64,000 nucleotides of DNA from Candidatus Leptofilum gracile (GTDB taxonomy: Bacteria; Chloroflexota; Anaerolineae; Promineifilales; Promineifilaceae), in NCBI GenBank assembly GCA_016713825.1, contig JADJOJ010000008.1, positions 1 through 64,000 on the forward strand, read 5' to 3'. The notes under the pieces were generated by a model. The model was given only the letters and a program-made list of their open reading frames with translations. It was not told the DNA's origin and ran no database searches. Positions 40,418 to 51,134 of the stretch are shown here, piece after piece. The translations under genes were made by a program, and so were the position numbers. Position 1 is the first letter of the stretch, and the number at the start of each line of letters is the position of its first letter.

Positions 40418-41218
40418 TTAGGAGCCGTTGGCGACGAAGTTAATGATCAAATCGACTTCGTTTTCTACGTTGGCGACATTGGGAACCTCGGGAATATTGA
40501 GGCCGTAGGTGTCGCGCAGGACGGTGGCGGTGGCGGTGCCCTGAATGGCGGTTTCGGTAACGGCCGTTGCTGTCACCTCAAACGTCACTGTTTCCGTCAC
40601 GTCCCGAATTGTTAATTCTCCTTCGATACTGAACTGAATAAATTCACCGACGGTTGCCGAAGCAGGCAGGCCAGAAACGGCCGTTGGCGTAAACGTTATA
40701 AATTCATACGCGCCCGTCTGCAAAATCTCGTTTTGGATGGCGCGATTGCGGAAATCATTGTCCGTGGCCAGGGTGCGGGCGTTAATTTGAATCACCCCCA
40801 CCTGTGCCGTAGACAAGTCGCTGAGGTCCAGCGCAATTTGCCCGGCCACCTGGCCCGTCTCGCCCACCACGGTAATCCGGTTGCCGCGCAAATCTTCATC
40901 CAGCTCAAACCGCACCGTAGATGCATCCTGGCTGATTTCATAAACCACCAGCCCACCGGCCGGTGCCGCTTCCTCGGCAACAGGTTCTTCAGCAGGCGCT
41001 TCTTCAGATTCTGCCTCGGCCTCATCCACCTCTACCGCGGGCTGTTCCGATACGGCCGTTGGCTCTTCAACCACAGCAGGCTCCTCAGCTTCCTCAATTT
41101 CCAGCGGCACCGCCTCGATGGTGGCGCTAGGTTCCGCCGGTTCCTGTAAAAGTCCACACGCCGTGGCGGTGAACATCATTAAAAACAAAAGCAGTACACC
41201 AATAAAAATCTTCTTCAC
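40418..41218 (-). CDS. YceI-domain lipoprotein
   Basis: 266 residues. Signal peptide MKKIFIGVLLLFLMMFTATAC with lipobox TATAC (Cys 21), an acidic Glu/Ala-rich linker (about residues 25-85), then a YceI lipocalin-like domain: GLVVYEISQDASTVRFELDE, RITVVGETGQVAGQIALDLS, GVIQINARTLATDNDFRNRA (the family's R-x-L-x-T-D-x-x-R-x-x motif) and FIQFSIEGELTIRDVTETVT. YceI proteins bind isoprenoid or amphiphilic ligands outside the cytoplasmic membrane. Transcribed leftward as its own unit; a terminator hairpin (41381-41441) separates it from the efflux operon upstream. Confidence 0.88.
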   Translation of the reverse strand: MKKIFIGVLLLFLMMFTATACGLLQEPAEPSATIEAVPLEIEEAEEPAVVEEPTAVSEQPAVEVDEAEAESEEAPAEEPVAEEAAPAGGLVVYEISQDASTVRFELDEDLRGNRITVVGETGQVAGQIALDLSDLSTAQVGVIQINARTLATDNDFRNRAIQNEILQTGAYEFITFTPTAVSGLPASATVGEFIQFSIEGELTIRDVTETVTFEVTATAVTETAIQGTATATVLRDTYGLNIPEVPNVANVENEVDLIINFVANGS

Positions 41219-41380
41219 GAAATTCCTCCGTACATGGATTGCTGGCGCGAACTAAAAAATGTGCTGGCTGCGCCCGGATGCCAACAATCAATTTTACGGG
41301 CATCGATTTGCAGTAGACTTCTTTCTAGGCAGGCTCTCAGAAAAAATTAATCACTGATGTTATGCACTCCTTCTGGAAAA

Positions 41381-41441
41381 GATTTCAAAAGTCTCCATGG
41401 CAATTCGTTTATCACCAGAAAGAAACAAGACTTTTGAAATC
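41381..41441 (-). terminator. Terminator of the efflux operon
   Basis: GATTTCAAAAGTCT (41381-41394) and AGACTTTTGAAATC (41428-41441) are perfect 14-base inverted arms. On the minus strand the second arm is followed by TTTTCC. It begins 19 bases after the stop of the Gly-rich lipoprotein gene. Confidence 0.65.
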
Positions 41442-41459
41442 GATGCAGCGTACCATGAA

Positions 41460-42503
41460 TTAATCAGACGCAGTTCCCTCGCCCAGCCAGTTGTTTAGAA
41501 ACAGCGCCACATCCAGATCAGCAGCATTGGGCAGTTCGTTCAGGGCAGTGACGGCGGCGGCGCGTACGGCCGTTACCTCTCCCCCATTCGCCTCAATCAC
41601 CGCCGCTAAGCTGGTGCCCGCGTCTAGCTGCGCCTGAATCTGCTCCACAGAAAGATTGGTGGCTTCGGCAACGGCCGTAAACAGCACATTAACCGCCCCC
41701 GCCAACGAATTTTCTACCCGCTCGCCGGTTTTCACTTGCAGCAGGCGGATCACCGCACCAACCAGCGCCCCATCCTGAACGCCCGCAACACCTTCGCCAG
41801 AGGCAAACTGCGCCTGGCGGGTGGCCATGTCGTCTTCGCTCAGGCCGCTGCCGCCGCCGAGGCCACCCCCACCGGGGCCACCGCCACCGGGGCCACCGCC
41901 CTGGCCAGGGGTAAAGCCAGCCGTCGCGCCACCCTCAACCGTGCCATCGGCATTTTGCCCACGCCCGCCAGCGCCACGCCCAAAAGTAATTGCGCCGCTT
42001 TCCAGCATGGCGGTCAGAGATTCCTGGGTGAGGGACATGTTGGCAATGGCGGCCAACTGTTGTGGCGACATGAGGTCCTGGATTTGGTTGAGAACGGCCG
42101 TAATTTCCACAGAAGCGGCCGTTTCGCTGCTGCTTAAAGATTGAACCACCTGCCACAGCGGCAAAATCTCTGCGGCCAGCGCTTCATCCACCAGCAGGTC
42201 GGTCTCTTCCAGTTGGATGGTGCCAACCGCCAACTGCGACATGATCGGCAGCGCATCTGCATACGCTTCATTCAGGCGCACGGCTTCGCTTTGGGCCGCC
42301 GCCGCCCCGTCGGGCTGCGTCTCGACAACGATTTCGGGCGGAATGTTGGCCACCGAATCGGCCGTGCTGGCATCGGCCGCTGTCTCGCTGGTTGTGGGAT
42401 TGGCAACGGCCGTATCCCCACTCGCCACCTCTTCAGATGACCCACAGGCAACCGCGCCAAACGCTAAAAACAGGAACAGTAGTAAACTCAATTTCTTCAT
42501 CAT
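41460..42503 (-). CDS. Gly-rich lipoprotein of the efflux operon
   Basis: 347 residues from ATG 42503 (MMKKLSLLLFLFLAFGAVAC), with AAGGAAAT upstream; an in-frame ATG at 42545 overlaps the permease stop and is less likely. Lipobox GAVAC (Cys 20). The helical N half (AVRLNEAYADALPIMSQLAV, LSSSETAASVEITAVLNQIQ, LMSPQQLAAIANMSLTQESL) recalls bacterial metal- or stress-related helical domains. A Gly-rich hinge (GQGGGPGGGGPGGGGLGGGS) follows, then a second helical part NLSVEQIQAQLDAGTSLAAV. Last gene of the leftward adaptor-ATPase-permease operon. Perhaps the periplasmic substrate-sensing part of the exporter; function not recognised. Confidence 0.75.
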   Translation of the reverse strand: MMKKLSLLLFLFLAFGAVACGSSEEVASGDTAVANPTTSETAADASTADSVANIPPEIVVETQPDGAAAAQSEAVRLNEAYADALPIMSQLAVGTIQLEETDLLVDEALAAEILPLWQVVQSLSSSETAASVEITAVLNQIQDLMSPQQLAAIANMSLTQESLTAMLESGAITFGRGAGGRGQNADGTVEGGATAGFTPGQGGGPGGGGPGGGGLGGGSGLSEDDMATRQAQFASGEGVAGVQDGALVGAVIRLLQVKTGERVENSLAGAVNVLFTAVAEATNLSVEQIQAQLDAGTSLAAVIEANGGEVTAVRAAAVTALNELPNAADLDVALFLNNWLGEGTASD

Positions 42504-42544
42504 TTCAGTTATTTCCTTGCCATTTTTCAGGCTCTCAAATTCCA

Positions 42545-43858
<1,314 letters not shown>

Positions 43859-43914
43859 TCAAATTCTCCAAATTTACCAGACTGCTTATTGACCCAATCA
43901 GGGGAATCAACGTC

Positions 43915-44640
43915 CTATTTTGCGTTCATCATCTGCGCGTTTGCGGGTTGGGAACGGCCGTCTTCAGCCACCAACCCATCCACCAACACAATCGACCGCT
44001 CCGTCTGCGCGGCAATGTCCGGCTCATGCGTCACCATCACGATGGTGCGCCCCCGTTCATGCAGCTTGTGCAGCAAGCCCATAATTTCGTTACCCGTCTT
44101 GGTGTCCAGGTTGCCCGTCGGCTCGTCGGCCATAATCAGCACCGGGTCGTTTACCAGGGCGCGAGCAATGGCCACGCGCTGCCGCTGCCCCCCAGAAAGC
44201 TCGTTGGGGTCGTGGTGGGCGCGGTCGGCCAGCCCCACCGCTTCCAATGCCGCCATCGCCTTCTCCTCACGCTCGGCTGGCGAAAGCTGCCCCTGGCGCT
44301 TGTACACCAACGGCAGCATCACATTCCGCAGCGCCGACGTGCGGGCCAACAAGTTAAACGATTGAAAAATAAAGCCAATGCGCTGGTTGCGAATGACGGC
44401 CAGCTGCACCTTGTCCATGCCGCTTACGGCCTGCCCCGCCAAAAAGTAGTGGCCGCTGGTGGGCCTGTCTAAACAGCCCAAAATGTTCATCAGCGTACTT
44501 TTGCCAGAGCCAGATGGCCCCATCACCGCCACAAATTCACCTTCATTGATCTGCACATCCACGCCACCCAAAGCGGCTACCTGAATGTCGCCCATGCCGT
44601 AAATTTTGGTTAACTGCTCTGTTTTTATAATGGCTGTCAT
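43915..44640 (-). CDS. MacB/LolD-type ABC ATPase
   Basis: 241 residues. Walker A VMGPSGSGKSTLMNILGCLD, Q-loop IGFIFQSFNLLARTSALRNV, signature NELSGGQRQRVAIARALVND, Walker B VLIMADEPTGNLDTKTGNEI and H-loop TIVMVTHEPDIAAQT. The family start MTAIIKTEQLTKIYGMGDIQ with VQINEGEFVAVMGPSGSGKS is standard. It drives the MacB-type permease that follows by 56 bases; the adaptor gene ends 3 bases before it. Cargo (antibiotic, peptide, lipid) unknown. Confidence 0.93.
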   Translation of the reverse strand: MTAIIKTEQLTKIYGMGDIQVAALGGVDVQINEGEFVAVMGPSGSGKSTLMNILGCLDRPTSGHYFLAGQAVSGMDKVQLAVIRNQRIGFIFQSFNLLARTSALRNVMLPLVYKRQGQLSPAEREEKAMAALEAVGLADRAHHDPNELSGGQRQRVAIARALVNDPVLIMADEPTGNLDTKTGNEIMGLLHKLHERGRTIVMVTHEPDIAAQTERSIVLVDGLVAEDGRSQPANAQMMNAK

Positions 44641-44643
44641 GGC

Positions 44644-46218
44644 TTACTCGCTTTGCGTTTGCAAAATGCCGGTGGTCACTTCTTCACCCGCGTCCACGCC
44701 AGATAAAATCTCGGCAAAGGTAAAGTCCATAATGCCCACTTCCACAAAACGGAGCTGCGGCTCGCCCGCCTCCATCACAAAAATGGCGTATTGGCCTGGT
44801 GAAATTTCGCGCAGCGCTTCCACCGGAACCAGCACGGCATCTTCCGCCTTGCCGCCAATCACTTCTACCGAGGCGTTCAGGCCAACGGGCAGCGTCTGCG
44901 GCTTGGCAAAGTCCGCCAGGGCCACCAGGGCGTGCACAACCGTCAGGCCACTTTCAACGCTCAGTTCCGGGTCTATCTGCACCACGGTGCCGCCAAACAG
45001 CTCATCTGGCAGGGCATCGAACGTCACTGCCACTTCGTACCCCACGCCCACCATGTTCAAATCAGATTCGTCGAGGAACAGCTCTAAAACGGGCCGTGAC
45101 AAATCGGCCAGCACCAGCAAATCGCCGCCGACAGTTTCGCCCACAGAGCCATTGATGGTGGTCACCGTGCCCGCGATGGGGGCGATGAGTTCAGTGGCGG
45201 CCACGGCTTCTTCTGCCTTTTGCAGGTCGATGGCGGCCTGGGCCAGGCTGAGTTCGTTGGCTTCGCGGTTGAGCAATGCTTGCTGGTAGGAAAGTTGGGC
45301 CTGGCGTACGGCCGTTTCTGCCGCCTCAATTTGGTCTTCATCTGGGCCGCTCATGGCCGTCGCCAAAGCGATCTGGGCATTGAGCAAGCTGGTTTGGGCA
45401 TTGGCGGCGCTGCTGCTGCCGCTAGTGGAAACGGTAGAGCTGTAGTTCAGCTGGGCAATTTGCAGCGATTCTTGCGCCCGCAGCAGCGAATCGGCCGTGC
45501 GGTCACGCTCATTTTCCAGCGCCGTGGCCATACGCGGATCGCCCAGCTCCCAATCGCGCCCGCTGTCCCAGGCCACATCGTAAGCCGCCTGGGCATCGGC
45601 CAACGCGCGTTCGGCCTGGTCTACGTTGATGTTGCTTACCGCAATGCTGGCGCTGCTGGCCGATGCTTGCCCCAACGCCGCGTTGTAGCTGGCTTCGGCC
45701 GCCGCCAAACTGGCTTCCGCCAGCGCAATGTCGGCCTCATCTGGCTCCCAATTGAGCAGTTCATCTAACACGGCCTGCGCCTCTGCCAGGTTAATTTCCT
45801 GCTGGGCGACGCTGATATCATCATAGCTGACGCCGGTGGTGGTTACAGAGGCGTCTGTCTGCATGGCGGCGCGCTGGTATTGCAGCTGGGCATCCACCAG
45901 CGCCTGCTGGGCGGCGGCATCATCCACCCGCGCCAGCACATCCCCAGCCGACACTTTAGCGCCGACCTGCACCAGCAGCTCCACCAGGGTGCCATTGCTG
46001 CCAAAACCAACGGTCACTTCTTCGGCGGCCACAATATTGCCAGCGCCAATGGCCGAAACGACGAGATCGCCGCGCCGGGCAACGGCCGTTTGCAGTTCAT
46101 CGTCGGCTGTGGGTTGGGCAACGGCCGTTGTCGTCTGCTGCGTATAAAAAAAAGCGCCACCGGCCGCAATAACCAGGGCAGCAATCAGCAAAATCCAAAA
46201 TCTTCTACTTCGTATCAT
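44644..46218 (-). CDS. HlyD/MacA-type efflux adaptor
   Basis: 524 residues. N-terminal membrane anchor RRFWILLIAALVIAAGGAFF. Lipoyl/barrel-sandwich halves: LVVSAIGAGNIVAAEEVTVG and AGDVLARVDDAAAQQALVDA near the start, IAPIAGTVTTINGSVGETVG near residue 350. Between them lies a long Ala/Gln-rich coiled coil (about residues 90-335) with many QA repeats. Then a beta-barrel VGVGYEVAVTFDALPDELFG and a membrane-proximal domain. First gene of the leftward operon with ATPase, permease and lipoprotein. The coiled coil is longer than that of typical MacA (about 370 residues total). Confidence 0.9.
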   Translation of the reverse strand: MIRSRRFWILLIAALVIAAGGAFFYTQQTTTAVAQPTADDELQTAVARRGDLVVSAIGAGNIVAAEEVTVGFGSNGTLVELLVQVGAKVSAGDVLARVDDAAAQQALVDAQLQYQRAAMQTDASVTTTGVSYDDISVAQQEINLAEAQAVLDELLNWEPDEADIALAEASLAAAEASYNAALGQASASSASIAVSNINVDQAERALADAQAAYDVAWDSGRDWELGDPRMATALENERDRTADSLLRAQESLQIAQLNYSSTVSTSGSSSAANAQTSLLNAQIALATAMSGPDEDQIEAAETAVRQAQLSYQQALLNREANELSLAQAAIDLQKAEEAVAATELIAPIAGTVTTINGSVGETVGGDLLVLADLSRPVLELFLDESDLNMVGVGYEVAVTFDALPDELFGGTVVQIDPELSVESGLTVVHALVALADFAKPQTLPVGLNASVEVIGGKAEDAVLVPVEALREISPGQYAIFVMEAGEPQLRFVEVGIMDFTFAEILSGVDAGEEVTTGILQTQSE

Positions 46219-46312
46219 TTACTTGACTCCTTTCCGAAAATCCAGTTTGAGTCTACCCAACAAATGTTCAGAAAGTGTGAAGATGCTATGGGGACATTGT
46301 TAATCGCGCCTC

Positions 46313-46341
46313 TTGACAAATTGGTTCAAATGTTCTAACCT
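46313..46341 (+). promoter_or_regulatory. Candidate promoter of the recombinase-like gene
   Basis: TTGACA (46313-46318), a 17-base spacer and TAACCT (46336-46341), giving a leader of about 35 bases before ATG 46382. The -35 is consensus; the -10 is weak. Confidence 0.5.
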
Positions 46342-46381
46342 CTCTGCCTATACGAAACATTGTGTGAAGGAGCAATTGAGT

Positions 46382-47350
46382 ATGAGTGACCAAAAACCAT
46401 TAATTTCGCCCGACCAGCTTCCCCCGGCCAAAGATGCCCCGCCCCTCTCCGCCGATGCCTCTATCCAGGCGGCATTGGGGCTGTTTGAAACCCACATGCG
46501 CAACGAAGGCTTCGCCATCAACACCATGAAAGCGTTTGCCAGCGATGTGCGCTTGCTGGGTAAATATTTGGGCATCGGCCAACCGATTGGCAAAATTGGC
46601 ACCAACAACCTGAATGATTTTCTCAAATGGCTCCTGGAAGAACGGGGCGTGCCGTGCAGCCCCAAATCTTACGCCCGGCGCGTGACCACCCTAAAAGTGT
46701 TTTTTAGCTGGCTGCATGAGGCTGGCGTGCTGCCCAATGACCCCTCAGCGGCCGTCATTCAGCGCAGCGTAAAAAGCCCCCTGCCCACCATTCCCAACGA
46801 AGACGATTTGGAAAAAGCACTCGCCGTTACCCAGCAGCTGCGCCAGGGCAGCCAGGAACAGAAGCCAGATGCGCGTCCGCACTTGCTGCTAACGCTGCTG
46901 CTGCAAACAGGCATCAAAAAAGGTGAGGCGATGACCCTCGTGCCCAACCATGTGGACCGCAGCAACACAGACCAGCCAATGCTGTTTATCCGGTACCCCA
47001 ACCCGCGCCTGCGCTACAAAGAACGCAAGCTGCCGCTGGAACCGGAATGGCTGGACGTTTTGGATGAGTACCTGGGCCAATATGAACCGCCCGACACGCT
47101 GTTCACCTGCACGCCACGCAATCTGGAGTACATTTTGCGCGATGTCGGTGATGCGGCAGGCCTCGATCGGGGGCTGCTCTCTTTTGAAAATTTACGCTGG
47201 GCGGCCACCATGCGCGATTGGCGGGGCAAGGTAGAGCAGGATGACATTCGGCAAAAGCTGGGTCTTTCTAAGATTACCTGGCGCGAAACAAAATCCAAGC
47301 TAGAGCGGCTATCTGAGCAGGCGGGTGAAGCAGAGCAGGAAGTGAGTTGA
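46382..47350 (+). CDS. Tyrosine-recombinase-fold protein lacking catalytic residues
   Basis: 322 residues from ATG 46382 behind AAGGAGCAATTGAGT. N-terminal core-binding (SAM-like) domain: ALGLFETHMRNEGFAINTMK, SDVRLLGKYLGIG, NDFLKWLLEERGVPCSPKSY, RVTTLKVFFSWLHEAGVLP. The catalytic domain is recognisable but degenerate: box I is LLQTGIKKGEAMTLV (Lys where Arg I should be); box II is LSFENLRWAATMRDWRGK, with the Arg of LR kept but the preceding His absent; the LGH motif is QKLGLSKITWRETK; and no Tyr nucleophile follows. DNA cleavage is therefore unlikely. It may be a DNA-binding relative of XerC/D used structurally or in regulation. Standalone, with its own terminator; no att-like repeats noticed. 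Confidence 0.8.
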   Translation: MSDQKPLISPDQLPPAKDAPPLSADASIQAALGLFETHMRNEGFAINTMKAFASDVRLLGKYLGIGQPIGKIGTNNLNDFLKWLLEERGVPCSPKSYARRVTTLKVFFSWLHEAGVLPNDPSAAVIQRSVKSPLPTIPNEDDLEKALAVTQQLRQGSQEQKPDARPHLLLTLLLQTGIKKGEAMTLVPNHVDRSNTDQPMLFIRYPNPRLRYKERKLPLEPEWLDVLDEYLGQYEPPDTLFTCTPRNLEYILRDVGDAAGLDRGLLSFENLRWAATMRDWRGKVEQDDIRQKLGLSKITWRETKSKLERLSEQAGEAEQEVS

Positions 47351-47426
47351 AAAATATGTGGCGAGGTGGGAACTTTTGGGGAAGCAAGGTCGTTTTAGGG
47401 ATTGCTTAAACATCCTCATCCCAAAC

Positions 47427-47464
47427 AAAAAGCCGTCGCTGTGAGGACAGTGGCGGCTTTTTGG
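47427..47464 (+). terminator. Rho-independent terminator after the recombinase-like gene
   Basis: AAAAAGCCGTCGC (from 47427) pairs with GTGGCGGCTTTTTTG (to 47464) across a 10-base loop, with one G-T pair and a T run on the + strand. Confidence 0.8.
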
Positions 47465-47620
47465 TATCTATGACGAAAGTAAAGTGTGGGGAAACGGCCG
47501 TTACGCCCCCCCCCACACACTTTACTGCCTGTCACACTCTTTGCCAGAGAGATCAGCGAGAATTTAGAGGCGAAGGTTTATTCCTCAGATTTCTCACTTT
47601 TCGCTGTAGCTTTTTCTCTT

Positions 47621-50600
47621 ATGCAAAATCACCTTGACAGTATAAAATCCATATCAATTCACCACCACCTTCAAACATCACCAAACATGAACATTCCTTA
47701 CCATCTTCTCTTTCAAGCAATTATTGAGCAAACCGGCGAAGGCATCTCCCTGGCAGACCAGGAAGGCAACTACGTTCTGGTCAACCCGATCTTCTGCCAG
47801 ATGACTGGCTACAGCCAGGATGAGCTGCTCAAAATGAATATCCGCCAGCTGCTGCCAGCAGGAACCGCGCTAAAAATATTCCCCCAGGTCCGCGATGGGC
47901 AAAGCGCCAACCGGACCATTGAACTCAAACGAAAAGATGGTTCCCATTTTTTGGCCGAAATCAAAGGCTACCCGATTCAGCTTGAAAAGCAGAACCTGAT
48001 TCTGGGCATCGTGCACGATATTAGCGAACGCACCCGTCAGGAAATTGCCTTTCAAGAAAGTGAAGGGCGCGCCCTTTCTTACCTGGAACAGACGGAGCAT
48101 CTGCATCAGGTGGTAGACCAGCTCAACCGGGCCCAATCGCTTGAAGAGGTTTACACCATTGCCGTAGCGGGCATTGTGGCCGTACTCCAAGCGGACCGCT
48201 CTTCTTTGCTGCTTTTTGAAGAGGATAAAAAGGTGCATTTTAAGGCGTGGCAGCAACTTTCAGACAGCTACCGGCAAAAAGTAGACGGCCATTGCCCCTG
48301 GCAAATAGACGAGACAGATGCCCAGCCCATCTACTACGAAACGATTCCCACACCGGAACTGGACGCGGGATTAAATGAAACCTTGCTAACCGAGGGGCTG
48401 GGGGCGCTGCTTTTTGTGCCGCTTATTCAGCCAGACCGGCTGCTGGGCAAGTTTATGGTCTACTTTAACCAGCCGCATCAATGGACAGATCAGGAACTGC
48501 GGCTGGCGCAGGTCATTGCCCAAAACCTATCCGCCATTATCGGCCGTTTGCAGGCGTTAGAGGAGATGCAGCGCGCAACCGAAGAGCTGCGCCACACGGT
48601 AAAAGCGCTGAAGCGGGGGGAAGAAACGATCGCCGAGTTGGCCGAATTTAACCAGCAGATCGTCGCTTCGGCCCCCATTGGCATTGTGACGGTTAACCAT
48701 GAAGGCAGAATCACCAGTGCCAACGACACTTTCTTAAAAATGGTGGGCAGCCCTGGCCCTCAGGAAACGTTAGCGCTAAGCCTCAACATCCCGGCACTCA
48801 CAACCGTGGGGTTCGACAAAGCGTTGCAGGCTGTCTTATCTGCGGGGGAAATCATCACAATCAACCAACTGGAATACACCTCGCACTGGGGTAAAACGAT
48901 TACGGTTAACTTCAAGGTGGTGCCGCAAAAACAGAAAGACGGCCGTATCACCGGGGCTATTGTCGTTATTGATGATGTCACCCCGAATACCCAGGCAGAG
49001 AAGTTGCAAACGGCCGTTTACCGCATTGCCCAGGCCGCCGACCAGGCCAAAACCCTGGATGAACTGTTCAAAAATATTCACAACATCGTGCAAACCGTCA
49101 TGTTTGCCGACAACTTCTACATTGCCCTCTCCAATAAAGCCACCGATATCCTTGAGTTCCCCTATTACGTCGATGAAGTCAGCCCAGAAACATCAGCCAA
49201 ATACCGCCAATCGCGCCAAGGCATGACCGAATACATTCTAAACCAGGCCAAATCACAGTTGGTCACCGCCGCGCAGTTTCAAACGCTCATCCAAACCGGC
49301 GAAGTTGAGCTATTTGGCCAAATCCCGGCCATCTATTTAGGGGTCCCCCTTTTGCTCGGTGGCGACCCAATTGGCGTTATGACGGTGCAGCATTACCGCG
49401 ACCCCGCAGCCTTTGGCGACCGCGAACTGCTCATGCTCGAATATGTTGCTTCACAGGTCGCCCAAACCATAGACCGCAAACAAAAAGAAACAGCCCTGCG
49501 CAAAAGCGAAGCCCAATACCGGTTACTCGCCGAAAACTTCCGTGAATCCCTTGTCATTTTTGATTGGGAACTGGGGAAAACCGTTTACGCCAACCCGTCC
49601 ACATTCCGCATTTTTGGTATTTCACCGGCAGAAGTAATTGAACGCGGCATTGAAGCTGTTTTATCCAAGAGCATTCATCCTGAAGATCAGGTTAGGCTGA
49701 TTAAAGCCAGCCATCGGGCCGCGCAGCTGCGCCAACAAGGCAATATGGGCGCATTCGAAGTCGAGTTTCGCATTATCAGAGCCGATGGCCAGGTTCGCTG
49801 GCTGCACCAACACAGCTATCCGGCACCCGCAGACAGCGCCCTGGTGTACATGATGCTCTCCGACATCACCGAGCGCAGAGAAGCCGAAATTGCCCTGCAA
49901 GAAAGCAACCAGCAGCTGCAAACCGCGCTGGCCGAGTTGAAAGAAGCCCAAGAAAACATGGTGCAGCGCGAGCGCCTGGCGGCCGTTGGCCAACTAGCCG
50001 CCGGCATCGCCCATGATTTTAACAATATCATGGCCGTCATCGTGCTGTACACAGAAATGATGCTGCGGATGCCCCTGTTGCCCGAAGGGCTGCACAAACG
50101 ACTAGAAACGATCCTGCGCGAAGCGTGGCGCGCCACTGAATTGGTGCAGCAAATTCTAGATTTTAGCCGCCGGGCTGTTTTAGAACCCAAACCGCTAGAC
50201 CTGGTTCCTTTTTTGAAGGAGCAAGTTAAGCTTTTAGAGCGAACCTTGCCAGAAAACATTCGTTTCCATCTGGTGATGGCCAGTGGAGGGTACACGGTGC
50301 ATGCAGACCCCACTCGCATTCAACAAATTGTCATGAATTTGGTGGTAAATGCCCGTGATGCAATGCCGTATGGGGGCGATTTATGGCTCAGTTTGAACCA
50401 TATCGCCATGCCAAATGAAATATTGTGTGCCGCCTGTCAGCGCCCCTTTTCCGGCGACTGGATAAAAATCACCATTCGCGACAACGGCAGCGGCATCCCA
50501 GACGATACGCTGCCCCACATCTTTGAACCGTTTTTCACCACGAAGCCAGCTGGCTTGGGGTCGGGGTTGGGGCTGTCGCAGGTGGCGGGCATTATTGACC

Positions 50601-51112
50601 AGCATGGGGGGCACCTGCGTGTGGAGAGCGAGCCGGGGGCAGGCACCACCTTTGCCATTTATCTGCCGTTTTTACCAGAGGCGGAACAGGTGCAACATGT
50701 CCCTAAAACGGCCGTTATCCCCAAAGGCAATCTGCAAACATTGCTCATCGTCGAGGATGATGCCGCTATCCGGGCAGCCCTGGCCGACACCGTTGCCCAT
50801 TTGAATTACCAGGTGATTACGGCCGTAAATGGCCAGGATGCCTTAGAAATCATCGCCAACAAGAACCAGCCAATCGATCTGGTGCTCAGCGATATGGTCA
50901 TGCCCATCATGGGAGGGCAGGCTCTGTTTCAGGCCATTCAGGCCCAAAACCTTGATCTGCCTATTGTTTTGCTGAGTGGCTATCCGTTAAAAGGTGATTT
51001 GCAAAATCTGCAAGCCCAGGGATTGGCTGGCTGGCTGCTCAAGCCACCAGACATTAGCAAGCTGGCCCAGATAGTCGCCAAGGTTTTGGCCCAGCGCACC
51101 CCCGCGAGTTAA
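47621..51112 (+). CDS. Hybrid sensor histidine kinase with PAS/GAF array and receiver
   Basis: About 1163 residues from ATG 47621; ATG 47687 is equally possible, and neither has a clear ribosome binding site. Soluble, no membrane helix. Order: PAS (QTGEGISLADQEGNYVLVNP), GAF (about 155-310), PAS (ASAPIGIVTVNHEGRITSAN), GAF (about 460-610), PAS with PAC (FDWELGKTVYANPSTFRIFG), HisKA with phospho-His in AAGIAHDFNNIMAVIVLYTE, HATPase (NLVVNARDAM, DNGSGIPDDTLPHIFEPFFT, GLGSGLGLSQV) and a C-terminal receiver (LLIVEDDAAIRAALADT, phospho-Asp in LVLSDMVMPIMGG, Lys in LLKPPD). The HDFNN form belongs to kinases that often lack a dedicated response regulator. Signal unknown; GAF/PAS suggest small-molecule, redox or light input. 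Confidence 0.9.
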   Translation: MQNHLDSIKSISIHHHLQTSPNMNIPYHLLFQAIIEQTGEGISLADQEGNYVLVNPIFCQMTGYSQDELLKMNIRQLLPAGTALKIFPQVRDGQSANRTIELKRKDGSHFLAEIKGYPIQLEKQNLILGIVHDISERTRQEIAFQESEGRALSYLEQTEHLHQVVDQLNRAQSLEEVYTIAVAGIVAVLQADRSSLLLFEEDKKVHFKAWQQLSDSYRQKVDGHCPWQIDETDAQPIYYETIPTPELDAGLNETLLTEGLGALLFVPLIQPDRLLGKFMVYFNQPHQWTDQELRLAQVIAQNLSAIIGRLQALEEMQRATEELRHTVKALKRGEETIAELAEFNQQIVASAPIGIVTVNHEGRITSANDTFLKMVGSPGPQETLALSLNIPALTTVGFDKALQAVLSAGEIITINQLEYTSHWGKTITVNFKVVPQKQKDGRITGAIVVIDDVTPNTQAEKLQTAVYRIAQAADQAKTLDELFKNIHNIVQTVMFADNFYIALSNKATDILEFPYYVDEVSPETSAKYRQSRQGMTEYILNQAKSQLVTAAQFQTLIQTGEVELFGQIPAIYLGVPLLLGGDPIGVMTVQHYRDPAAFGDRELLMLEYVASQVAQTIDRKQKETALRKSEAQYRLLAENFRESLVIFDWELGKTVYANPSTFRIFGISPAEVIERGIEAVLSKSIHPEDQVRLIKASHRAAQLRQQGNMGAFEVEFRIIRADGQVRWLHQHSYPAPADSALVYMMLSDITERREAEIALQESNQQLQTALAELKEAQENMVQRERLAAVGQLAAGIAHDFNNIMAVIVLYTEMMLRMPLLPEGLHKRLETILREAWRATELVQQILDFSRRAVLEPKPLDLVPFLKEQVKLLERTLPENIRFHLVMASGGYTVHADPTRIQQIVMNLVVNARDAMPYGGDLWLSLNHIAMPNEILCAACQRPFSGDWIKITIRDNGSGIPDDTLPHIFEPFFTTKPAGLGSGLGLSQVAGIIDQHGGHLRVESEPGAGTTFAIYLPFLPEAEQVQHVPKTAVIPKGNLQTLLIVEDDAAIRAALADTVAHLNYQVITAVNGQDALEIIANKNQPIDLVLSDMVMPIMGGQALFQAIQAQNLDLPIVLLSGYPLKGDLQNLQAQGLAGWLLKPPDISKLAQIVAKVLAQRTPAS

Positions 51113-51134
51113 CCAAGCTACCGGCCCAACCAGG

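Noticed and set aside
46200..47470. Integrative element with the tyrosine-recombinase-like gene as integrase
   Set aside because: The protein lacks catalytic residues, no tRNA or direct-repeat attachment sites were seen, and neighbours are ordinary chromosomal genes.
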